64,000 nt of DNA, taken from assembly GCF_905171765.1 (NCBI RefSeq), contig NC_053398.1:45476323-45540322 (forward strand), in the 5' to 3' direction. A model generated the notes under the pieces. It did no database searches, was not told the origin of the DNA, and was given only the letters and a program-made list of their open reading frames with translations. The first letter of the stretch is position 1; each line of letters begins with the position of its first letter. The stretch is from Bufo bufo. Its lineage: Eukaryota > Chordata > Amphibia > Anura > Bufonidae. Positions 45,801-57,800 of this stretch are shown here, piece after piece. The position numbers were made by a program, and so were the translations under genes.

Positions 45801-48800
45801 ACCTATTCCACAGCGCTCTACAGACATTATCATCACTGGCTGCCCCCTAGTGGAACTCACAATCTAAGTTCCCTATCTGTATGTCTTTGGAGGATATGTC
45901 ATGTCTGATTGAAACGGGGTCCAGCTGCTGTGACCATCAGCAATTGCTAGAATGAAGGGTCAGCAGCAGTAGGCTTTTTTCACAGCCTGCATGTTCTACC
46001 CATGGTCAGTGGGAATCCATGCTACCCTGGAAAAATCAGTAGAGTAGAGACGACAAAGTGGCACAGCACTCTCCTATCAATCAGCGTGTGTGGCTTTACC
46101 CTATCTTGACCCTGGTTTGGTTCTACCATATTACTATTAGTTCTTTTTCTACAGATATTAGTGTTGGGCCATGTTCACACAGGGCAGATTGATGCATCTT
46201 TTAATGCAGAAGAGAAGCATGGAAAAAATGAACCAAAACTGCACTGTGTGCACGAGGCCTTGTACTGGTGACAGTTATGAGTAAGAAATTATATAACCGT
46301 ATCTTTTCTTCAGATGAAAGTCAAAGCTTGGACTTAAAAGAGATTTATGTGAAACCAGAAGACAAGAGGTAAGTAACGTCAGTCTTTGCAGTTTCCAGTT
46401 AAAGGGGTCCTCTCACTTCAGCGAAGAGCATTCATCTTGTAGAGAAAGTAAATACAAGCCACTTACTAATGTATTGTGATTGTCCATATTGCCTCCTTTG
46501 CTGGCTGGATTCATTTTTCCATCACATTATACACTGCTCGTGTCTATCGGTTACAGCCTCTGCTGCAGCGCAGATACGATGTGGCCAGGATGAGAGTTGC
46601 TGCGCATGCGTGCCTACGTGCACTCCAATGCCTACTTGGTGCTTTTTCCTATAGTGTGCAAGCACGACCACCGCTGCTGGATTGCAGGGTGGTCATAACC
46701 CCTGGATTTGAGCAGTGTATAATGTGATGGAAAAATGAATCCAGCCACCAAAGGAGGCCCCATTCATTTCCATTTCTATGGAGCCGTTGAAAATGCGGAT
46801 AGTCCACCGTTTGTTATCTGCGTCCGTGGTTTCGGTCCGGCAAAAAAAAACGGAAGGCACACGGAAACACAACGGAAACAAAAACGGCAACGGATCCCCA
46901 ATTTGCGGACCGCAAAAAAATCCTGTCGTGTGCATGAGGCCAGGGGCGTAGCTATAGGGGGCACTGAGGGAAGGGGGGCCCAAGCTGAACTCTTGCACCA
47001 GGGCCCATGAGCTTTTAGCTACGCCCCTGCATGAGGCCTTACCCCTATGTTTTCTTTAATAAGAAATACGGACAGGTCCCAGCAGAATAAGAGAAAGCCA
47101 TGTAAAAAAGATTATCCAGGATTTTTTTTTTATTCCTCCCACCCAGTTGTACCTGTGAAGAGACCTGTTGCTCTATTCCGGCTCGGTGCCTACTGGGTTG
47201 TGTTCACTGGACTTCCAGTCCACTCCTGTCAACTTGCGCATGGATGGGGGTCACATGCACCGATGCAGCAGAGACGTGTCCCAAGGCGGCACATGACCGA
47301 GCAGTGACTTACTGCTTGGGGACACGGAGCTAATGAGGTCAGTCATTGGCTGCAGTGGTGCACTTGACCCAGTCCAGGTGGAAGTCAGATTCTTCCAGTA
47401 GAGCTGGGAAATAAACCTGACCTATAATCTACTATAAGACTGTGATAAGATGTGAACAGTGCCTTATATGAACATGATCTGCGGGAGTGTTACTCGAACA
47501 GGATCTGCAGAACATTAGAATACTGGTGATATCCATGTAGTTTGTAGGGACCAGAAATGATACTGCCTATCGTAACTCCTTTCTTCGCAAATGTTCTCAG
47601 TTTTTGTGTCACACCGGATGGATGCTGGGTGTTCCTCCCACACGGCTTTCACCTTCGTTTTCCTCCCAGAGCTGTTTCGTGCACCATAAGAATATATTAT
47701 CAAATACTCTTACCAGACCAGCAGCACGTGAGACTCGGACACCATGATGTGCTGCTGAGTAGCACCCTGGAGCTACAGCCTCATGGTATACAGTTCCATC
47801 AGGTAAGGGGCAGATGATAATTTGTTATCTACAAGGGCATACATACCGTAGAGCAGGCCATGCAGCTAATAAGGGGTCCAGCCCTGATTTTACCCTCCGT
47901 TCTTTGTGTCAAGGACTTATGCAGGATTCCTCACTCCCATAGAACTACATTGTTAGCAACAATGGGGTAGGAAATTGGCTCAAGTATCACGTAAAGCAGT
48001 GGTCCCCAACCTTTTTTGCACCAAGGACCAGTTTCATGCAAGACAATTTTCCCAGGGACCGGGTGGGGCTGACATAACAAAACACAAGGTGCTTATTAAA
48101 ATATATGACACTATATAACGATTATATAAACTGACTATGGTCTCTGCTGCACTGGTCTCTGCTGCACTGGTCTCTGCTGCACTGGTCTCTGCTGCACTAG
48201 TCTCTGCTGCACTGGTCTCTGCTGCACTGGTCTCTGCTGCACTGTACCGTATTTTTTGCCCTCTAAGATGCACCTAGGTTTTAGAGGAGAACAATAAGAA
48301 AAAAATATTTTTCATTACACCTCAGGTCAGACCAGCAATCAGACCCCCAATGTTAATCAGACCTCAGATCAGACCCCCAATGCCTCAGATCAACCCCCAA
48401 ACCTTTAGCCATCTATCAGCCCCCCATGTCAGCCATAAGCCCCCCAATGTCAGCCATAAGCCCCCCCCATGTCAGCCATATGTCAGCCCCCCATATCAGC
48501 CATATGTCAGCCCCCCATATCAGCCATATGTCAGCCCCCCATGTCAGCCATATGTCAGCCCCCCATGTCAGCCATATGTCAGCCCCCCATGTCAGCCATA
48601 TGTCAGCCCCCCATGTCAGCCATATGTCAGCCCCCCATGTCAGCCATATGTCAGCCCCCCATGTCAGCCATATGTCAGCCCCCCATGTCAGCCATATGTC
48701 AGCCCCTCATGTCAGCCATATGTCAGCCCCTCATGTCCCCCAGGTCAGCCATCAGCCCCCAGTGCGAATAAAAAAAACCCAAAAAAACACTTACCTCTCC

Positions 48801-51800
48801 TGCTCCTGGTCGCGATCCTCTTCATTCTGCTGTCGGCTGGCTGTGTATAGCAGCGCACAGTTTGAGGTCACAGAGCGACCTCACGCTGTGCGCAGCCCTG
48901 CACAGCCGATAGCCGAGCCGAGGACCAGGAAGCGGTGAGTACAGATCCTTCACCGCTTCCTGGTCCTTCTGTACTAATGAAGTGCTTCCATAATGGAAGC
49001 ACTTTATTAGTACAGAGTTAAAGACTACCCTGATCGCCGCGGCCCGGCAAACCATCTTCCAGGGCCCGGTCCTGGGCCGCGGCCCGGCGGTTGGGGACCG
49101 CTGACGTAAAGGATACAGAGGTGGAACTAATAACAGGACCTTCTGTCCTGGGTGGCAGAACCCACCACTATTATAGGAAGCTCATTTTTATCTTGCAGTG
49201 AAGCCTTGTTATTAATTTTGGAGGGAAGAACAGAAAAAAACATAAATTACGCCATTGATTTTAAGGTTTTGTTTTTAGATCATTCACTTTGTAGTCTAAA
49301 CAGTAGATTCATTTTAGACTACAAATGTATCTAGTGTTTTGTTTTTTTTAACTCCTTTTGCTTAATAAAAACATAAAAAAAAAATATATAAAATAAAAAG
49401 AATTGTGTCACTGCCTTTAAGATTCATGCATTTTATAAATTTTTCCGTTGAGATTTATGAAGGCTTGTTCCATGGTGCTTTACATCAGGAGGGGGTTACA
49501 CATACATAGTATAAAAAATACGATAAACATGAAAATCCGATAAACATGACCCTGCCCGCAAGAGCTTACAATCTACAAAGAAAGGAGAAGGACACAGTAG
49601 GGGAGTGTAAAAGATGCTTATCTGGCTGTGTAGTGGCGGCATGCTTATCGCAGGCGGTAGGCTACTGCAGCTGGGTACACTTCTAACCAACCCATGCTTT
49701 CCGCAGGCTGTTTTTAATTGGTGCAGAATATATATAGCGGTAGTCTCTCCATGAATTACGAGGCCTGCTGGTACAGAGAGAGGTAACACGTGCAGCAGAC
49801 ACCCTATACATGTGGAGCCTGCTCTCCCAGAATTAGAAAGCTGGCTGGCTGCACCACTGGTTATGTCTGCTTAGGCCACTTTCACCCTTCCGTTGTTGTT
49901 TTCCGGTATTGAGATCCGGCAGAGGATCTCGATACCAGAAAAATAGTTTCCATTTAGTCCTCATGCATTCTGAATGGAAAGAGATCCATTCAGGATGCAC
50001 CAGGATGTCTTCCGTTCCGGCAGCAGTCCATTTGGTGACCAGACATAAAACCTCTGCAATCTGCGGTTTTGTGTCCAGTCATAAAAATAAAAAAAAACAG
50101 ATCCATCAGTAAAAACAATGTAACTCAATGGTGACGAAATCCGTTTTTTTATGAGCCTAAAAAGCGGATCTGTCACCCATTGACTTACAATGTATTTAGT
50201 GACGGGTCCACTTTTTTCCGTTTTGATTTCACACAGTCGCATCCTAACGGAACGGATGAATCCTAAAGTGCAAGATCAAAACTGATCCGTTTAATTTCAG
50301 TATTGAGGTCCTCTGCTGGATCCGTTAATTGACAACGCAAGTGGGAACGTAGCCTCAGTAACCCCTTCCTACACAATTCACACATATTTCTGTACGGAAT
50401 GGGAATAGTGTAAGTTCAAAAGCTGTGCCCACACCATCTGCAGTGAGTGTCATCTGTATTCTGCTGAAATGACTGGGATGACAGTTAAAGGGGTTGCCCG
50501 GCTCTGTTTAACTAGCTGTAGCAGTGATGTCACGTTGACAAGAAACCACTGCAGCCAATCACTGGCCTATGCAGTGCACCGAAGATGCCAGTCCTCCTGA
50601 AACCGGACCACCCACAGCTATGGTGCCGCAGACTATACAATGTACAGAGGGGAAGTAGAAGGCTCTATACACTGTGCAATTTCCAATACCGGCCTACTGC
50701 ATTGCAACTCCCATTCACTTGAATAGGAGTTGAGTTGCAGTACCACAGAATGGCCACTACACCATGACCATGCTCCTTACACAGTATAGTTTCTAGAACC
50801 ATGGACGCCTGAAGCAGCTGATTGTGTGGGTGCCGGGTGTCAGACCCCCACTGATCTGATATTGATGACATCCTGAGGCTGGGTCATCAATGTCTGTGGC
50901 CCCGACAACCCATTTAAAGATGCACCAAATTTCAAAGAGAGACCAGGCAACATACGTTAAATTTGTCCAAAATTATGGCAATGCAATCTCCTGCCATTAA
51001 AACTTGCTTAATGATAAATCTCGCCCAAAATCCTTTATACACTTTTTTTTTATTTTTATGGAAAAAGATAGAATAAGAATCCATGACTGCCCACACTTTA
51101 AAATGAACACTTAATCCTGTATCCCAGAAAAACTGCCAAAATGTGTCACGAGGGTATCAAGAGCCACGTCTGACTCCGTTATACCCGGGGTCAGGAAGTC
51201 GCAGCGGGTGGCTGCGCGCTCTATATCTAAAGATCATGGTGTTTCTTAGTTATTGTTTTCTGTGTTTGCCTTGCTATCCTTTTTGTCTCTCTCAGGGATC
51301 CGTAGCTTCTCCTCCTCAGCTGTTTCTTGTCTGCCACTCCCTACCTCCTTATATTCTCCCCTCACACTTCTCTAGTTGCCAGTTATAGAGCTTCCTGCCT
51401 GGACATCTATACTGACCCACTGGAGTGGTTAATCCTGGTTGTTGTTCCTGTGTGCTACCCTCCGGATCCCTGTTTGGCTTATTGTTGTCTCTTGTTGTCG
51501 CCCACCTGGGAATATATGTTGAGTCTGTGTTGTCTGTCCTCCCCTTGGTGTTTTCCTTTAGAGTTAGTGGTGCGGACTAGTGTTCCCATCGCCCTGTTCA
51601 CTACCTAGGGCTCAGCTCAGGGAAAGCCAGGGCTTTAGGCACGTGATCGGCGTACGGGTGAGGAACCCGTCTAGGGACGTCAGGGCAGCCAGGTGCCAGC
51701 CGCCAGGTGAGTCAGGGGTCACCATCTTCCCTCTCACTTGGGCAGGGCCTTCCTCGTTCCCTCCCTCTGTGTCACGTATGTGATAGCCACGCCGACCGTG

Positions 51801-54800
51801 ATAAAATGGCAGTTTATTTTTTAGAAGCATCCTACCTTCTAAAAACAGAAAGTAACCATGGAGTAAAAAGTTAAAAGCTTTATATACCAAAAATGGAAGT
51901 AATGCAAACTACAACAATGATAAAAGTTAGCCAGCACCTCCTGAAATGAAGTAAATGCATATGTGTACATCGCCATGGCTGAAACTACAAAACATTCACT
52001 ATATAAACGAATCCGAGGTACTTAGCAAATATATTCTGATCAAACTCATTTGTGCCCATCCACTACAGCAAGGTGACCTCAATTTGAATGGAAACCTACT
52101 CTATGATACCTTTCTCTATGCCAGACAGCTTCCTAATTCTGGAATAGCAGGCTCCACATGTATAGGGTGTCTGCTGCACGTGTTACCTCTCTCTGTACCA
52201 GCAGGCCTCGTAATTCATGGAGAGACTACCGCTATATATATTCTGTACCAATTAAAAACAGCCTGCGGAAAGCATGGGTTGGTTAGAAGTGTACCCAGCT
52301 GCAGTAGCCTACCACCTGCGATAAGCATGCCGCCACCACACAGCGAGATAAGCATCTTTTACACTCCCCTACTGTCTGTGTCCTTCTGCTTTCCTTGTAG
52401 ATTGTAAGCTCTTGCGTGCAGGGTCATATCGTAGTTTCATGTTTATCATATTTTTTATACTATGTATGTGTAACCCCCTCTTGATGCAAAGCACCATGGA
52501 ACAAGCCTTTATAAATCTGAACAGAAAAATAAAAAAAATGCATGACTCTTGAAGGCAGCGACACAAAAAAAAAGTATTTTATGTATTTTTTTATGTTTTT
52601 ATTAAGCAAAAGGAGTTAAAAAAAAAAACACTAGATAAATTTGGTATCATAATAATCAAACTCACTGTACCTTCAGAATAAAAGGAATCTACTGTTTAGA
52701 CTACAAAGTGAATGGTCTAAAAACAAAACCTTAAAATCTATGGCATAATTGATGTTTTTATATGTTCTCCCCTCCAAAATTAATACATTTTATTCCTGTA
52801 GAATGGCATGGGCACAACAGTTGCGCCTGTGCAGTCGGGAGTGGGATTGAGGCTGTGGTTGTCAGCCATACTCTTGCACTAATAGCCAGCAGCAGAAACT
52901 AAATCTGATCCTGGTTGTTTAAGCAAGCCTTTATAAATGAAACTTCCTAATGGACAATTAGAGTTTTGAGGGATTTATGTAAAGGACCAACTTATTGATG
53001 ATCTATACTTAGATACTGTAGGTCATCAGTATCAGATCTGAATCCTGGCACACACACACACATCACACACATCAGCTGTTTCAGAACCAGCATTGGAACT
53101 ACACGGCCGGTACACTGTGTAGTGGTCGTGTCTGGTTACTGCCGCCCCGGGTAGGTAATCCTGAAAAATCCCTGTAAGGTTTGTACTTAGCTTCACACTA
53201 TTATGTGGAGGATGTGCTGAGTTGAGTAAGATTATGTATTGTATACCTATTGTCTTCTCCATTTTACCATAGGATGTGGAAATCAATATCCCATTTGCCT
53301 TCCTGAAGCCTGTGCCGAAACGTGAGGTGGTAATCAGAACTTTTACTGACGGTTCTGGAACATGGACGGACCTGAGCACTACAATAAAGGAGAGGTCACT
53401 GCATGAGGTGGGACCACTGGGAAGGAATGCAAATGTTCTGCAGGAGGCCATTTGTGATGACAAACCATAATCAATTAACTTTCCTTAGTGATATCAACAC
53501 CAGCAATTAGAGAATAGAAATGAGGTAGTTATTAGACTAGATCAGTGATGGCGAACCTTTTAGAGGCCGAGTGCCCAAACTGCAACCCTACAACCCACTT
53601 ATTTATCGCAAAGTGCGAACGCAGCAATTCAACCTGAATACTACAGTCCAGTATAGTAGATCTTCCATGTACTTTATCATTTAGCCATAATAGTCTGCCT
53701 GCCATCAGTGCTGCTGGTGCTGTTCATAGCGCGCCTGGCGCTGATGAATGGCAGGAAAAGTCAAGGCATATTGGCTCGCCTTAGACTTTTTCCATGGTGC
53801 GGGAGCCCACAGAGAGGGCTCTAAGTGCCCCCTCTGGTACCCGGGCCATAGGTTCGCCACCAATGGACCAGACTGTCTGATACCATTCTCCGGAGGTCAA
53901 CAGAATAACACATATTTATAGACATGCTTTGATGGATCCATATGTCCGTTGTCGTCCAACCACGCTAATAAACCAACATCTGTCTATTTGGGTGTGGATT
54001 AATGGGACAGTACTGTCTTTTCCCTCTCTTTATAAAAACAGATGCTGGCCTCTTGTAAGACTGCCCACTTCTCTTGGTTCCTTGTGGTCTCACGTTTAGC
54101 AGAAGATCGCTGTGAGGTTCCAAAGGAGGGCGAGCTCCTGTTCTCCAGTGTGGATCAAAACATACGGGTTGAGTTTCCCCCAGGTGCAACTGCAGAGACT
54201 CGAACAGTTTGCATGCAGGTCAGTGGTCTTTAATGTGAGATGACTACAAGTAGACCTGATGATGTCATCGGACACTATTGAACACTATTCTTATTCTCAT
54301 CATGTTAGGTGTTGCCGGTCTCCAAGAAAATGCTGGAGCGGATCACTGGAGACTCAGAGTCCTCCACTAGTCCCTTGTTATGTCTTTCACAAAGTTCAGC
54401 AGCCAACTTTTTGAATCCTGTTAAGATCCAGTTACCCCTCCCAGCAGGTGTGACAGGTCAGATAGTCATCTAGTTGTGCTGTCTCAGTGACAACTTAGTG
54501 TGTATTTGGTCCACTGACGGTGCATTTCTAATCTTTGCAGGTGACACCTTGGATCATTCCCGTCTGTACCTTTTGCATGGCGACCCACGGGCACAGACCT
54601 GGACTGACATAACCAACCAGGTTGTGCTCCAGATCACTCATATTTATGCCCACTTCCAGGTCGATCATTTCTCGTGGTGAGCTCCTATTATCAGTCATTT
54701 TTAGTATTTCTTTACTGTGACTTGGGGGTACTATATCTCCTTCTGGAGAGTGCCTAATATGCGTGAGGAGTCTTATAGGTCAGGCAATTCTCCTCTGGAA

Positions 54801-57800
54801 TTCTGGGACTATTTCCTAACTTTTCAGATGGTGATTTTACACATAGGAATACATGAGAAAAAAGTGGTATTATCTCCTAGGAGCAATACTATTGGGGAGA
54901 ATGATGCCTCAGGGAGGTACCATATGGCGCCACACGTATTGCAATCCATGCACACGTATTTAATGTGTGCATGGGATCTAATGCTGTATATGTAGAAAGT
55001 ATTTGAACCAAATAATTACTCCTTAAAATTGTCACCTGTTTTTACTTAAATTATCATTTTCTTTAAGGTACTGGCTATGGTATACCACAAAGTCCTATGT
55101 GGGGGAGCTGGCCAAGAATGTATACAAGCGGCTGCGCATGTACCAGGTCAACTTTGTTGCTTTGCAGAGAAAACGGGATCCGGAGCAAGTGCTGCTGCAG
55201 TGTGTCCCTAAGCACAAGGTACAATCCATCTGTCATTTCATCCATTTTCCGCTATTAAAATTCTGATTTTCACTATTAATAATTTTTTGTAGAAAAAAAA
55301 ATATATAAAAGGAACATTGTAAGTAAGTGAAAAGCAGGCGGTGTAGTTCACATTGTGGCCTGGATTGCATTAGGTTTACCCTGGTCCCTCACATATTATG
55401 GAAGTATGTAAATAGCAATTAATTCCATAGTGTAGTCTTATTGTCAGAAGTACCTCCTTTATAAATGGAAACAATGTTTTCTCCTGCTGATTAATACATA
55501 AAAAAAACAGGCCTCCATAAATTGCTGCCAACTGTACTTGCCGCTGATGGATCTGCAAGACAAAGGCAGAGAATCTAGGTAAATTGTAGGTTTGTTTCTT
55601 GATTTTCAGAAAGCCCATGCTTGAACAACACCAATAATAAATACTCTATTTCCACATCATAAGACGCACCTAGGTTTTAGAAGGGAAAAACAATTTAAAA
55701 AAAAATGTCATTAGACCCCAGATCAGACCCCCCAAATCAGACCCCCATTCCTCATCAGACCTCAGATCAGAGCCCCATCTACCCCCAATATTCATCAGGC
55801 CTTAGATCAGACCCCATCAGACCTCAGATTAGGCTACTTTCACACTAGCGTTTTTGCTGGATCCGGCAGGGCTCAGCGAAAACGCTTCCGTTACTGATAA
55901 TACAACCATCTGCATCCATTATGAACGGATTCGGTTGTATTATCTTTAACATGCCCAAGACGGATCCGTCATGAACTCCATTGAAAGTCATTGGGAGACG
56001 GATCCATTTTCTATTGTGTCAGATAGTGTCAGAGTTAAACGAATCCGTCCCCATTGACTTGCATTGTGGGTCATGACGGATCTGTCTTGCTCAGCATCCC
56101 ATGACGGAAAGCAAACCGCAGCATGCTGCACTTTGCTCTCCGGTATGAGAATGAAACCAAACGGAACGAAATGCATCTTGGAGCATACCGTTCTGTTCAG
56201 TTAAGTTTTGTCCCCCTTCACGATGAATGGGGACAAAACTGAAGCGTGTTTTTCCGGTATTCAGACCCTATGACGGCTCTCAATACCGGAAAATAGAAAC
56301 GCTAGTGTGAAAGTATTCCTCATCAGACCCCCAGTAGACAGATGAGACATAAAATAAAGAACTTACCTCTCCTGATCCGGATGGCGCCGCCACTTGCAGA
56401 TCCAGCAAGCTCTTCCTGCACTCACAGATCCCTGGTCTTCTTCTCCCAGCCCCTCCCTTCACAGCATCAGGTCATAGGGCGTGATTGCTCTGTGCAACAT
56501 TAGGTAAATGCACAGCACCGGCAGAAGAAGACCAGGGAAAAGTGAGTACAGCCAGCACAAGGAGCGCAAGACCCACAGCCATTCCCCCACACACACACAC
56601 TTTTGGGGGAAAAAGGTGCATCTTATGGTGTGGAAAATACGGTATGTTTTCAAGAATTGTTGTTTAGGCAATTACCTGATACATAAGTATAGGTTTAACG
56701 GGAGCCTGCCACCTATAAAATCAGGATTTTTTTGAAAATCCGGTCCTCTAATCCTGAGAAATGTGTCTTTTAATTTTTAAGCAGATAAGGTTTTTGGAGC
56801 CCTGCAGGTGGGGCTGCTCCATTCGGTGCTCCCGTTTTCCGTGTCAATCAATCTAGAGGGGGAGGCACTTATGGTGGAGCAATGGTACATCAAACGCTGT
56901 GACCCAGGCCATGGTGCACTGAAAAAGGCATTTCTCAGGATTAGAGGACCGGATTTTACCCCAAAAAGTATGTTTTTGTTTTGGGGCACCTACCCTACAT
57001 GACAGTATGCTTACTCTGAAACCAATTTTGGAGGTGACAGGCTCCCTTTAAAGGGCTATTCTCATCACAGAAAGTAATGCCACACTGCTAGAGAATGTCA
57101 TCACTTCCGTTGACTGGGGCTATGCTACAGTTTCGTGCACAACCCGTGGCCAGGAATACCAATGTGCAGGGAAAATCTATTAAAGGGGCCCTGCTGAGGC
57201 CTTTTCAATCCCAGGAATGGTGGGGGTCTTACTGAATAGACAGTGATGGCATAGCATACCTCTTTAAAGATAACCTGTCATTACCTTTATGCTGCCCATA
57301 CTAACGGCAGAATAAAGTAGAGACAGGGGAGTTGATTTCAGCGGTCTGTCATTTAAAAGTTAAAAGTAAGTGGTTGCCGAGAACCAACATCACAATCATC
57401 GCAGACTGGGCCTGGAAAAGAGTCCCGGCCACCTGAGAAGAGTCCTGGTTATTCATGAAGTCCTGCTCTCCTGCCCACTTGCTGATGACTGACCTGATGT
57501 CTTCTACCTAGTTTTCTCCCTTTCTCTCTAGGAGAGAACTGCCAATCAACCGCAGATGGGCGAGGAGAGCAGGAGATTAGGAATAACCAGTACTCTTCTC
57601 AGGTAGATCTGACTCTTTTCCAGGCCTGGGCTGCAATGATTATGATGCTGGTTCTCAGCAACCACTTACTTTTAGTTGATGAGTGACACACCGCTGAGAT
57701 CAGCATTTCTGTCAGTATTTTATACTGCCCTTAGTGAGGTCAGCATAAAGTAGATGACAGGATCCCTTTAACAGCAAGTAATTTTAATATTTTACAGAAT

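Larger units (their letters stand above)
47997..49103. mobile_element. hAT (Charlie-like) element with perfect 8-bp target duplication
   Basis: Ends CAGTGGTCCCCAACC and GGTTGGGGACCGCTG are inverted. The target duplication ACGTAAAG is exact at 47989-47996 and 49104-49111. Subterminal words such as AAGGACCAGTTTCATGCAAG resemble Charlie-type hAT elements of other vertebrates. Inside are two minisatellites instead of a transposase, so the copy is non-autonomous. Confidence 0.9.

Noticed and set aside
48350..48938. Overlapping repetitive ORFs of 100-170 residues in three frames
   Set aside because: They arise from the 24-bp tandem repeat within a hAT element, whose unit is a multiple of three and lacks stops in all plus-strand frames.
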